Made by a program: the position numbers and the translations under genes. The notes under the pieces were generated by a model. That model saw only the letters and a list, made by a program, of their open reading frames with translations, ran no database searches and was not told the origin of the DNA. Below, one piece after another: positions 41,071-48,955 of a DNA stretch of 50,895 bases (position 1 is its first letter; each line of letters starts with the position of its first letter). The stretch lies in assembly GCA_016191955.1 (NCBI GenBank), contig JACPVC010000153.1:1-50895 (forward strand), read 5' to 3'. This DNA comes from Chloroflexota bacterium. GTDB taxonomy: Bacteria; Chloroflexota; Anaerolineae; Anaerolineales; Villigracilaceae.

Positions 41071-41805
41071 ATGACCACTTCTGTAATTTCAGTACCCAAG
41101 CCAAATATGTTGCGCATGATCGCTGCTTGGGGTGTACACCTTTTCACTGCCACCGGTGCGATCTGGGGACTGCTCGGCATCTTTGCTGTGTTTGAAGGGG
41201 ATTACAAAATGATGATCGTCTGGATGATCGTCGCCATGCTCGTGGACGGCTTCGACGGTACGCTTGCGCGCTGGGCGAACGTGAAAAAATATGCCAGCGG
41301 GCTGGACGGCGCGTTGCTCGATAACATTCTCGACTATCTCAACTATGTGCTCGTCCCCGCCATTTTCATGATCCATACAGACCTTCTGCCCGAATCGGTC
41401 AAATGGCTTACGGCGAGTCTCATTCTGCTCTCGTCTGCGTATCAATTTACCCAAACCGACGCCAAGACCGACGACCATCACTTCAAGGGCTTTCCTTCCT
41501 ATTGGAACGTTGCCGCGCTTTACATGCTCTTGATGAACCTGCCGCCCTGGGTTAATTTCGGTTTTCTGATGCTCTTCAATATCATGGTCTTCATTCCCGT
41601 CAAATACATTTACCCCAGCCGCAATAATTATTTGCGCACCCTAACCCTCGTGCTTACATATCTCTATGGTGTCATTGGTGTTTGGGGTTTGCTGCAATAC
41701 CCAAACCAACCCAATTGGGTGGCATGGGCTTCTCTGATCTATGTCGCCTATTATCTCGTGCTGAGTTTGATCCCCAAGCACAACAAGACCGCTCATGCAA
41801 ATTGA
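41071..41805 (+). CDS. Pcs-type CDP-alcohol phosphatidyltransferase
   Basis: 244 residues from ATG 41071 (AAAGGA at a 6-nt spacing; an ATG six nt before has no room). Eight or so hydrophobic helices. The CDP-OH-P motif reads DGTLAR, then 12 residues, then GALLDNILD. The 12-residue gap is the spacing of bacterial phosphatidylcholine synthase (Pcs), which links CDP-diacylglycerol and choline, whereas most other family members have 8-9. SYWNVAALYMLLMNLPPWVN is also Pcs-like. The enzyme should be in the inner membrane. The choline source and actual head-group alcohol remain unproven. Confidence 0.8.
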   Translation: MTTSVISVPKPNMLRMIAAWGVHLFTATGAIWGLLGIFAVFEGDYKMMIVWMIVAMLVDGFDGTLARWANVKKYASGLDGALLDNILDYLNYVLVPAIFMIHTDLLPESVKWLTASLILLSSAYQFTQTDAKTDDHHFKGFPSYWNVAALYMLLMNLPPWVNFGFLMLFNIMVFIPVKYIYPSRNNYLRTLTLVLTYLYGVIGVWGLLQYPNQPNWVAWASLIYVAYYLVLSLIPKHNKTAHAN

Positions 41806-42223
41806 AATCGCCACCCGCGCGGATGACGAACTATATGAGGCGTTCCAACGCCTCGTCCCGCAACTGACCAATAACAATCCGCCTCCGACTCGCGAGGACC
41901 TGGCTGCTCTTATTCAGGATCCTTCGTCTACGCTGTTGCTTGCTCGCAGCGATAGCGGACAGATCATCGGCACCCTAACGCTAACCGCTTACCGTGTGCC
42001 CACTGGCGTCCGTTCCATCATCGAAGATGTTATCGTGGATATTTCCGCTCGCGGGCAGGGAGTCGGCGAAGCCCTGATGCAGCGTGCTATTGATTTGGCA
42101 AGGCAGAAAGGTGCGCGGAATATCTCGCTCACCTCAAATCCGATGCGGGTAGCGGCGAACAAGTTGTATCTGAAAATGGGCTTTGAAAAACGAGAGACCA
42201 ACGCCTATCAGATAAAGTTGTAA
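41795..42223 (+). CDS. GNAT-family N-acetyltransferase
   Basis: 142 residues overlapping the preceding gene by 11 nt, hence coupled. The acetyl-CoA loop is DISARGQGVGEALMQRAI (R-x-x-G-x-G/A) and the final strand reads NKLYLKMGFEKRETNAYQ. Between lies VPTGVRSIIEDVIVD. This resembles single-domain GNATs acting on small amines or protein N-termini; the substrate is not identifiable. No functional link with the lipid synthase is obvious, apart from coupling. Confidence 0.88.
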   Translation: MQIEIATRADDELYEAFQRLVPQLTNNNPPPTREDLAALIQDPSSTLLLARSDSGQIIGTLTLTAYRVPTGVRSIIEDVIVDISARGQGVGEALMQRAIDLARQKGARNISLTSNPMRVAANKLYLKMGFEKRETNAYQIKL

Positions 42224-42230
42224 CCCAAAG

Positions 42231-42270
42231 CAATAAAAACTGCGCACCCTCGGGTGCGCAGTTTTTATTG
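42231..42270. terminator. Bidirectional terminator
   Basis: A perfect 40-nt palindrome with GC-rich centre (CTGCGCACCC / GGGTGCGCAG) and A/T arms, between convergent genes. Confidence 0.9.
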
Positions 42271-42289
42271 CTTGACTAAGTGAGGTCAA

Positions 42290-43120
42290 CTACGGCTTGC
42301 CGTGTCCATTTCCACCCCCGTTACCGCCGCCATTTCCGTTACCTTTACCGTTACCGCCAGCGTTGCCATTTCCATTACCACCGCCATTGGTATTACCGTT
42401 GCCGCGGCCGTTGGTTGTCTCCTGGCTTTCGGTTGTAAGCGTGTCTTCCTCGGTACCAGGGTCAGCCTTGCCAGACATGATGCTTCCGAGATTCTCGCCC
42501 TTCTTCAGGCTCTTGACCACGTCGCCCCAGTTATCTGGGGTGGAACCGTCGGCAAGGATGATGTTGGTGTAGTCACCGCTTTGCTTGGCTTCAATCAGAG
42601 CGGTGAAGTTAGCCGCGGGATCGCCTTCGAGTTGGTTGCTGAACCAGAGCGCCTGGGCAATGACACCAAAACCAACGCCACCACCATCAACGCCACCTTC
42701 ATGAGCTTCCATGATGATATCGTAATCCACGCCAACCAATTCGCCGAAGAATTCACCCAATTTGGAACCAACAGGATGTTCAGCTTCTTCCTCGCCTTCA
42801 CCTTCAGTGGGGAGGATATCTTCAGGGTTGACAGTAATTGGATCGATAACTTCGTTTATAGTGACTTCACCAGTTGTAGCATCCACGGTGATCAGCCCAA
42901 GCGCTTCAGCGGTTGCTTCACTGACATTTACAACCTGAGTCGTTCCGAACTCATCTGTAAGCGTAACGACGTAGATCGTCTCGCCCGTGGTTGCATCGGT
43001 TTGGGGCACTACACTTTCAACGGTACCGGTAATTGGTGTCGCTTCTTGAGCGAACACCGTCCCTGTGGTCAGGGTCAAGAGAGCTGCCACAAAGATAATG
43101 ATGGTAAGCAATTTTTTCAT
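42290..43120 (-). CDS. Secreted protein with Gly/Asn-rich tail
   Basis: 276 residues. The signal peptide MKKLLTIIIFVAALLTLTTG ends at AFA-QEATP. Residues about 25-100 are Thr/Val/Glu-rich (TGTVESVVPQTDATTGETI; VNPEDILPTEGEGEEE). A helical domain with HPVGSKLGEFFGELVGVDYD and GGGVGFGVIAQALWFSNQLEG follows, then NWGDVVKSLKKGENLGSIMSG. The last 50 residues are a (G/N/K)-repeat tail, GNGKGNGNGGG. I know no family name, though the GSIMSG-type pattern recurs in secreted proteins of this phylum. Possibly anchored to or sticking to the cell surface. The last gene before a bidirectional terminator. Confidence 0.7.
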   Translation of the reverse strand: MKKLLTIIIFVAALLTLTTGTVFAQEATPITGTVESVVPQTDATTGETIYVVTLTDEFGTTQVVNVSEATAEALGLITVDATTGEVTINEVIDPITVNPEDILPTEGEGEEEAEHPVGSKLGEFFGELVGVDYDIIMEAHEGGVDGGGVGFGVIAQALWFSNQLEGDPAANFTALIEAKQSGDYTNIILADGSTPDNWGDVVKSLKKGENLGSIMSGKADPGTEEDTLTTESQETTNGRGNGNTNGGGNGNGNAGGNGKGNGNGGGNGGGNGHGKP

Positions 43121-43219
43121 ATTTTTTTACTCCTTTTCCGTTTGGCTTACGTCATCATTCTATGACATTTTCCTGATGCGGGCGTTAACACCTCTGAAAG
43201 TCAAACTAGGACTGGAGTA

Positions 43220-43897
43220 CTACCTTAGATTTACTAAGAATTTTTCACTGGCTTTGCTCATATCGCCATACTCCCCGCGGTATTGTTCCGGCATCAATGC
43301 GGCGATCTTGTACATCATCTCGTCCACGATCTCCTGCCGCATTTCTCCAGTGACTTTGCCATCTGCTCTGACGTAGAAAGCTTCCCCAATGCGGATGTGA
43401 AAATCGGTGCGTTTGAAACGTTTGAGGTTTTTAAGAAAATCTTCGCCGCCCCAATGGACAATTGGAAGCACAGGCGCGCCTGATTTCAAGGCGAGGATGG
43501 CAGCCCCCGGCAGCCCGCGCCGCAGGATTCCTGTTTTGTTGCGTGTCCCTTCCGGCGCAACGCCGAAAATATAATTTTCTTCCAACATACGCAGCGCAGA
43601 CTTAAGCGCAGCCATATCCGCTTCGCCGCGATGGACGGGGATGATCTTCCATGCACTAAAGACCCAGCGTAGGAATAAGTTTTCGAATGCCTCTGCCTTG
43701 CCCCAACCGGTTATTCTGCGCGGTTGCAGCAGGGTGGCGAAAACAGGCACTTCAACCTGACCAGTGTGATTGGTAATGATGATCAGCGGTCCCTCTGCCG
43801 GGACCTTATCCATATCGTCGGGCGCGTCGATTCTCAAGGTGAGCCAAAAGTAAATACGGAGAGCAAATGTAATGAACCAAAGGGGAAAATTTTTCAT
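43220..43897 (-). CDS. PlsC-like acyltransferase
   Basis: 225 residues. An N-terminal hydrophobic anchor is followed by the first motif NHTGQVEVP, which has His and then Glu where PlsC enzymes normally have His-x4-Asp. The second motif APEGTRNKTG (block III, EGTR) is intact, as are GLPGAAILALKSGAPVLPI and PVHRGEAD. It probably transfers an acyl chain onto lysophosphatidate or a related lipid. The diacylglycerol kinase-family gene lies 5 nt upstream, so both may belong to glycerolipid synthesis. The start has no clear ribosome site and is likely coupled. Confidence 0.87.
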   Translation of the reverse strand: MKNFPLWFITFALRIYFWLTLRIDAPDDMDKVPAEGPLIIITNHTGQVEVPVFATLLQPRRITGWGKAEAFENLFLRWVFSAWKIIPVHRGEADMAALKSALRMLEENYIFGVAPEGTRNKTGILRRGLPGAAILALKSGAPVLPIVHWGGEDFLKNLKRFKRTDFHIRIGEAFYVRADGKVTGEMRQEIVDEMMYKIAALMPEQYRGEYGDMSKASEKFLVNLR

Positions 43898-43902
43898 GAG
43901 GT

Positions 43903-44823
43903 TTAAGCGTGGATGATCTCAAGCTCCTGGGGGAGCAATTCAAGGGTCAGATATTTACCATTGAGGCAGATGAACTCGCCGTCGGCGTGAGCCGGGAAGG
44001 TCATATCCAGCGATTTGATCGAAACTGTTTTCGCGCGCTTCATTTGGATCTCGGGCAGAGTCTTTTGCGTGCCCTTGATGAAGTGGGGGATCATTCGAAG
44101 AATGCGCCCCTTCGAAGCGGTCTCAGCGATGCATAAGTCGAACAAGCCGTCATCGGGATGAGACTCAGGCGCCATTTGAAAACCGCCGCCCATACGCCTG
44201 CCATTCATAACCGAGATCATTAGCGAGCGCTGGCTGATGGTTTCCTTGTCGTCCAGGATGATTTCAACTTGTGCGGGGTTGTAATAAAGGAAGACGGTCT
44301 TGATCACACCGATCAGATACGCCAGCAAGCCGCGCGTCCAGCGCACTTTGATGGCTTCATTGCCAACTGCCGCATCGAAGCCAACGCCGATCCCGTTGCC
44401 GAAATATCTCCCTTCGGGATAGTCTCCGCCCTTGACCAGACCCAGGTCGATTCTCTTGCGCTTGTCCGCTTTCAAGGAGTTCAAACCGTCCTTCAAGTTT
44501 GTGGGAATGCCCGTGCCGCCTGAGAAGTCGTTGCCTGTGCCGATGCTTAATACCGTGAATGCCGCGCCGTTATACCCCGCCTTTTTTGCGCGCATGATGC
44601 CGTTGATGGCTTCGTTTACTGTGCCATCGCCGCTGGCGCAAACGATCACGTCATAGCCGTCTCGCGCCGCGCCTTCGGCGAGTTCCGCCGCATGCCATAC
44701 GCCGGTTGTACATATCAGAGTGAAATCGAAACCATGCTCCTTTAAAAACGATTCGATTTGCGGAATGGCCTTCTCCCCAAGTCCGTGCCCCGAGGTCGGA
44801 TTGACGATCACAAAATATTTCAT
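43903..44823 (-). CDS. Diacylglycerol kinase/YegS family lipid kinase
   Basis: 306 residues from ATG 44823 (GGGAG before); the frame is open six codons further up. The catalytic domain shows VNPTSGHGLGEKA (nucleotide-binding), ASGDGTVNEAING (GGDGT-like, here SGDGT), LSIGTGNDFSG, and GIGVGFDAAVG. These are hallmarks of DagK/BmrU/YegS-type kinases, which add phosphate to diacylglycerol or long-chain bases. With the neighbouring PlsC-like gene it likely recycles or builds phosphatidate at the inner membrane. Confidence 0.9.
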   Translation of the reverse strand: MKYFVIVNPTSGHGLGEKAIPQIESFLKEHGFDFTLICTTGVWHAAELAEGAARDGYDVIVCASGDGTVNEAINGIMRAKKAGYNGAAFTVLSIGTGNDFSGGTGIPTNLKDGLNSLKADKRKRIDLGLVKGGDYPEGRYFGNGIGVGFDAAVGNEAIKVRWTRGLLAYLIGVIKTVFLYYNPAQVEIILDDKETISQRSLMISVMNGRRMGGGFQMAPESHPDDGLFDLCIAETASKGRILRMIPHFIKGTQKTLPEIQMKRAKTVSIKSLDMTFPAHADGEFICLNGKYLTLELLPQELEIIHA

Positions 44824-44857
44824 GCCGGCTCCCAATACCAAAAGTGGAGCGAGTTTA

Positions 44858-45424
44858 TCACATGGGCGGTTTATATTTCAAGTAATCTTCGGGCGTGTCG
44901 ATGTCTTGCAAAATGGTGGAGGTGTCCAAATTCACGTACTCGATCTCGTCTGCATGCGCATTCAAAAACCCGCGCATCGACCCTTCCCGCATCGCAAGGA
45001 TTTCGTCCCATAACGCGCGCGCCACCAGCCACGGATGCCCTCTTCGCATCTGATGACTCGGCACAACCAGATTCGACCTGCTTGTTTGGAATGCTCCGCA
45101 TACGCTCCGCACGCTTCCTTCCTCGATTTGGGGCTGGTCGCCGAGACAAATAAGCGTCGCCTCTGCTGACGGCTTCTGTGCTTGCAAGCCAAGTTGAATG
45201 GAAGTCAGCATTTCGTCCTTGTTGTTGAGCGTGATTTGTAAATTGTAATTTGTAATTTGTGCTGCAATTTCGGAGTTTGTTACCAGAACAATATCTTCAA
45301 CTCCCGAAGCTTGCAGCGTTCGAATGACTTTTTCGATCACAGTTGTATCCCCCCAAGGCATCAACAGCTTTTGCCGACCCATGCGCGTGGATTTTCCTGC
45401 GGCGAGAATAATCGCGGAGATCAT
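44858..45424 (-). CDS. MobA/MocA-like nucleotidyltransferase
   Basis: 188 residues. The nucleotide-binding loop MISAIILAAGKSTRMGRQKLL (LAAGxSxRMG...K) and LICLGDQPQI are those of MobA/MocA-type enzymes, which attach CMP or GMP to molybdopterin. RGHPWLVARALWDEI and a final DIDTPEDY also fit. Residues of the loop after VTNSEIAAQ are encoded by a 28-nt heptad array (see 45235). It is 17 nt from the YqeC-MocA gene on the same strand, so they likely act together. Confidence 0.85.
   Translation of the reverse strand: MISAIILAAGKSTRMGRQKLLMPWGDTTVIEKVIRTLQASGVEDIVLVTNSEIAAQITNYNLQITLNNKDEMLTSIQLGLQAQKPSAEATLICLGDQPQIEEGSVRSVCGAFQTSRSNLVVPSHQMRRGHPWLVARALWDEILAMREGSMRGFLNAHADEIEYVNLDTSTILQDIDTPEDYLKYKPPM
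45235..45262. repeat. Heptad array (unit about TTTGTAA) inside a coding sequence
   Basis: Four consecutive 7-nt units, TTTGTAA, ATTGTAA, TTTGTAA and TTTGTGC. It codes for the ITNYNLQI stretch of the MobA-like protein without breaking the frame. See findings. Confidence 0.7.
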
Positions 45425-45441
45425 CTTTTGCTTATCACTTT

Positions 45442-46815
45442 CTATTTTCCACCCTCGTTTTGGGCAGGGTCGAAGGGCTCCAGGCTTTTCAGCCTTTCGT
45501 AATCCTCCGGCTTATCTACATCGAAGATCAGGATATCGTCATGCCAGGGTAGGAAGGAGACTTTATGTTTGTCGAAGATACCGCGCCCGCCAATGTCACC
45601 TGTTAATTGCATCAGGTCTGGGAAGGCGACCCGGTCAAATAGCACGGGGTTTGCCCGGCGTTCCTCCAATACCAGCGGAGCAAGGATGGACTGCCGTTCA
45701 CTCGCATGTGATTCGACCAACGCACGGATGACCTCAACCGGAATTTGCGGTTGGTCGGCAAGTAAAAATATGGCTGAGCCTGTATTTGAAGGCAATGCGG
45801 CAATTCCTTTTTTGACGGAGGTGCTTTGTCCCTGCTCGTACTCAGGGTTGTAGACGAGGCTCACAGGCAGGTCTTGTAGGTGAGATTCAACGTCCGCGTG
45901 GCGAAAGCCGGTGACGACCACAACAGGCTCAAGTCCGGCGTGAAGCGCGGTTTTTGTCACGTGTCGAATGAAAGGCTTTCCCTTCCAATCCAGTAATTGT
46001 TTGAGTTGCCCATAGCGGCTGGAAGTCCCAGCCGCGAGGATAATGCCCGCGGTGCGTTCCACAAGATGAAGATTTTCTTTTTGCAGCGAGCCAACGATGA
46101 CGGAGGCATACTCGTTGAGCAATTCGCGCGCCATGTTGCCGCCGATGGATTGCAGTTCGGGCGTATCCGCTTGGTTGAGAAGGGCGACGCGTTTTGCATT
46201 TGGTGGAATATTTTTCAACGCGCCTTGGGGATGAGTGAGTATTTTTAGTATGGCTTGTGGCGTGATTTTTTCGTTAAGCCCAAGCCCGCTGATCTGCGAA
46301 AAAATTTCTGCGCGGTGAACATGTTCTTCGCCTAGCGACTTTCCGAGACCGCTTAGCCCGGAAACATGGATCACGATCTCTGCGAATTCAGGAATAGGTG
46401 GTTCATGTACAGCAGGCGCTTTGAGCGGCTTTTGACGCGACCCATCCGCTTCGATCAGAAGAGGGATTTGACGGGATTGCGAATTTGCGCGTAGCCAGTC
46501 AATGGCGTTATGAGATATGGGCTTGGTTCTATCACCGTCGATTTCACCTGTTACCAAAATGACGCCCTCTGTTGGTAGTTGAATTTCTTCTACATCACTG
46601 GTAATAACGTGATGGTCTGCAAGTGGAATTTGCCATGTGCCAAGATGACTTGTGGCGGTGACGATCACCCGCTTGTGACTTGCGAAACGTGATTTGAGTT
46701 CGAGAAACTGCCGTGCAAGTTGGAAGAGGGCGGTGGTTTTGCCGCCGGAGCCGGTGAAACAAATGATGGGACACTGCTGTGTCTGGTCGAGGCGGAGAGC
46801 GCGGAGAAGATTCAT
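45442..46815 (-). CDS. YqeC-MocA fusion for molybdenum hydroxylase maturation
   Basis: 457 residues from ATG 46815. The N-terminal half (about 1-235) is YqeC-like: CFTGSGGKTTALFQLARQFLE with a P-loop-type Gly-rich motif, then LIEADGSRQKPLKAP, and VIHVSGLSGLGKSL. The C-terminal half (about 240-440) is a MobA/MocA domain: AGIILAAGTSSRYGQLKQLLD, FLLADQPQIPVEVI and DVDKPEDY. YqeC proteins are linked to selenium-dependent molybdenum hydroxylases, and fused YqeC-MocA occurs in several anaerobes. The upstream frame is open but has no site. No xanthine-dehydrogenase-type gene is in the window. Confidence 0.85.
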   Translation of the reverse strand: MNLLRALRLDQTQQCPIICFTGSGGKTTALFQLARQFLELKSRFASHKRVIVTATSHLGTWQIPLADHHVITSDVEEIQLPTEGVILVTGEIDGDRTKPISHNAIDWLRANSQSRQIPLLIEADGSRQKPLKAPAVHEPPIPEFAEIVIHVSGLSGLGKSLGEEHVHRAEIFSQISGLGLNEKITPQAILKILTHPQGALKNIPPNAKRVALLNQADTPELQSIGGNMARELLNEYASVIVGSLQKENLHLVERTAGIILAAGTSSRYGQLKQLLDWKGKPFIRHVTKTALHAGLEPVVVVTGFRHADVESHLQDLPVSLVYNPEYEQGQSTSVKKGIAALPSNTGSAIFLLADQPQIPVEVIRALVESHASERQSILAPLVLEERRANPVLFDRVAFPDLMQLTGDIGGRGIFDKHKVSFLPWHDDILIFDVDKPEDYERLKSLEPFDPAQNEGGK

Positions 46816-46931
46816 GGAATTTGTGTTTATTGTAATTGTATGATAAAACGCCCGAATCAACATCCCAAACGAGTGATGAAGGTCGTATAATGGAGACACC
46901 TATATGTTTCTTTCGTGCCAAGGGCGTGCTC

Positions 46932-47831
46932 ATGGATAAACCCATTGCATTAATTATTGAGGATGACCGCGATATTGTTGCCTTGTTCCGGCATGTATTG
47001 GATGTTGCCGGTTACCAGACCGAGATCGTTCTGGACGGCAGAGATGCCATGGATCGGCTTGAAGTGATGCGTCCAAATATCGTCTTGCTGGACTTGCAAT
47101 TGCCGAGGATGTCTGGGATCGAAATCCTGAAACGGATGCGCGACGATGAACGGCTCATGCGTGTGCCAGTGGTGGTCATTACGGCGTATGCGCCCTATGC
47201 CGACAGTCTGCCCGTCGAACCGGATTTACTTCTGCTCAAGCCGGTGGATATCAACCAGCTTAGCAGCCTGGTTCAGCGCTTGCAAGCCACCCAGGGTGCG
47301 CTCGATGAACCCACACACGATTTTGTGACAGGCTTGTACACCCTGCCATTTTTCAATGTCCGCATGACCTTTTCTTTGGAACGCATCAAGCAGAGTTCCT
47401 TCCGTCGTTTTGGCGTGCTCTTTGCAGATGTATCTCCGATGGAGGATCTGCGGGAACACCTGAATGAAACTGAAATGCGGAATTTCCTGCGAAAACTTGC
47501 CGACCAGTTTCGTATTACGCTTCGCCCTACAGACACGATGGCATGGTCGCCGGAGAAAACGCTTTTCCTGACCCTGATCGAAGATATTCCCACGCCTGAG
47601 GCGCCATTGAAGATTGCCGGGCGCTTGCGAGAGAGTATGAAACGCTTCCTCGAAACCAATGACCGCGGGTTGGGGCTTCGCGCAAATGTAGGCGTTTTGT
47701 TGTGTGACGCTGAATACGAAGACATTCAACACATTCTGGGCGATCTCGACTTGGCGCGGCAGCAATTGCGAGCAGGGCTTTATACCAACCCATCCATTTT
47801 CGACCGTGAGATGTTGGGTGAGCGCCGGTAA
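46932..47831 (+). CDS. Response regulator with degenerate GGDEF-like domain
   Basis: 299 residues from ATG 46932 (AAGGG before); an ATG at 46890 with AAGG is an alternative. Residues 1-120 are a REC domain: IIEDDRDI (acid pair), VLLDLQLPRMSG (phospho-Asp), VVITAY and LLKPVD (Lys). From about 140 a GGDEF-like fold is suggested by THDFVTGLYTLPFFNVRM, RRFGVLFADVSP and RLRESMKRFLETN, but the signature loop reads WSPEKTLF instead of GGDEF, so diguanylate cyclase activity is unlikely. A binding or regulatory function is more plausible. Confidence 0.8.
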   Translation: MDKPIALIIEDDRDIVALFRHVLDVAGYQTEIVLDGRDAMDRLEVMRPNIVLLDLQLPRMSGIEILKRMRDDERLMRVPVVVITAYAPYADSLPVEPDLLLLKPVDINQLSSLVQRLQATQGALDEPTHDFVTGLYTLPFFNVRMTFSLERIKQSSFRRFGVLFADVSPMEDLREHLNETEMRNFLRKLADQFRITLRPTDTMAWSPEKTLFLTLIEDIPTPEAPLKIAGRLRESMKRFLETNDRGLGLRANVGVLLCDAEYEDIQHILGDLDLARQQLRAGLYTNPSIFDREMLGERR

Positions 47832-47862
47832 ATTGAAAATTTGCCTTACGCGGAAGAGGTAT

Positions 47863-47932
47863 TTGCATCAATCGTCCTGAGCGGAGCGACGAGTGCAAGC
47901 CGAGGAGTGCAGTCGAAGGACGATTGATGCAA
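47863..47932. repeat. REP-like inverted repeat
   Basis: Perfect 16-bp inverted ends TTGCATCAATCGTCCT (47863-47878) and AGGACGATTGATGCAA (47917-47932). The core CCTGAGCGGAGCGACGAG and the CGAAGG near the right arm are shared with the element at 10975-11050. Confidence 0.65.
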
Positions 47933-47940
47933 GTTGAGTT

Positions 47941-47980
47941 ATAAAAAGATGGTCAACCGAAAAGTTGACCATCTTTTTAT
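47941..47980. terminator. Bidirectional terminator
   Basis: Perfect stem ATAAAAAGATGGTCAAC / GTTGACCATCTTTTTAT, between two convergent genes; it overlaps the stop of the EamA gene. Confidence 0.85.
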
Positions 47981-48948
47981 TCATAAGGACCAAATGTATC
48001 TTTAGGTAGCCCGGGCGGGCGGATCCACGACAGCCAGCCGGTCTTTGCGGCGGGAGCGAGTGGGGCAGGTTTTTCATACATCACAAGTACGAGGCTCACG
48101 GCAAGCCCGAGCGCACCAAGCCATTGAGTGACTGCCAGGTTTTCCCCAAGGAGCAGGCTGCTGAAGAAAATGGCAATCAGCAGTTCGGCGAGCCCGAGCA
48201 GGGCGGTTTGCATGCCCCCGATCTTTTTCACGCCGAGGAACAATGCTACACGGGAGAAGATCGTCACAAAGGTCAGCCCGGCAACCGGCAGCCAGGGAGC
48301 GTTTGCGGTGGGCCAGGTGCGGTCGAAGATAAAATATGCAGGGGTAACCACTGCGCTCATGGAAAGTAAAGTGTACAGCGCCACCGTCGGCGCAGGCACT
48401 TCGTACAGCACGCGCTGGTTGATGGGCAGGTGCATGGCATACAGAACAGCGGCAGCGATCATCATGGTGACGCCGGTGTAATCAGGGTGATCGTCCGGGA
48501 CGTTCGTTAATAGCAGTACAGCGATGGTGGCAAGCGTGATGCGGAAAATCGTCAGGCGGCTGGGCGGTTGATGGTCAAGGATCAACCACAAGGCGACAAA
48601 GAACGGGTACAGGGAGTAGAGCAACTGTCCGAGGCTGGCGTCCAGCCGTTCGAGGGCGAGATAATAAAAGAGGGAACCCAATCCATTGATGACGCCCGCA
48701 AGAACGCAGCCGATCAACCCCACTGGAAAGATATAGAGATACTGGCGGTAGAACAACAACATCACAATGAGCATGATGCCTGAGGCAAACCCGGTGCGTA
48801 GGGCAACAACGGCGAAGGGTGAGAATCCCTGCGTTATGGCGAGTTTTCCGAAAACGGGAGCCATTCCGAGAAAGAGCGCGGAACTGAACGCTGCAAGTAT
48901 CCCGGCTGTATGTTTTTTTGCCAATCGCGCCAGCCTTTTTGATTCCAA
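47977..48948 (-). CDS. EamA-family (DMT) transporter
   Basis: 323 residues with ten hydrophobic helices in two EamA repeats (about residues 14-145 and 165-295). LYSLYPFFVALWLI ends repeat 1, and LGLAELLIAIFFSSLLLGENL is a typical signature near the end of repeat 2. A polar C-terminal tail of about 30 residues follows (PAPLAPAAKTGWLSWIRPPG). The start is TTG 48948, 7 nt after the threonine synthase stop, so the genes form an operon. Some EamA proteins (RhtA) export threonine and homoserine, which would fit the neighbour; substrate specificity is not evident from the sequence. Confidence 0.88.
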   Translation of the reverse strand: MESKRLARLAKKHTAGILAAFSSALFLGMAPVFGKLAITQGFSPFAVVALRTGFASGIMLIVMLLFYRQYLYIFPVGLIGCVLAGVINGLGSLFYYLALERLDASLGQLLYSLYPFFVALWLILDHQPPSRLTIFRITLATIAVLLLTNVPDDHPDYTGVTMMIAAAVLYAMHLPINQRVLYEVPAPTVALYTLLSMSAVVTPAYFIFDRTWPTANAPWLPVAGLTFVTIFSRVALFLGVKKIGGMQTALLGLAELLIAIFFSSLLLGENLAVTQWLGALGLAVSLVLVMYEKPAPLAPAAKTGWLSWIRPPGLPKDTFGPYE

Positions 48949-48955
48949 TAAATGC

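Noticed and set aside
46890..46931. Upstream ATG of the REC-GGDEF-like gene as the start
   Set aside because: It has a weak AAGG and would add 14 residues before the REC domain. It cannot be fully excluded, but the start at 46932 fits the domain boundary better.
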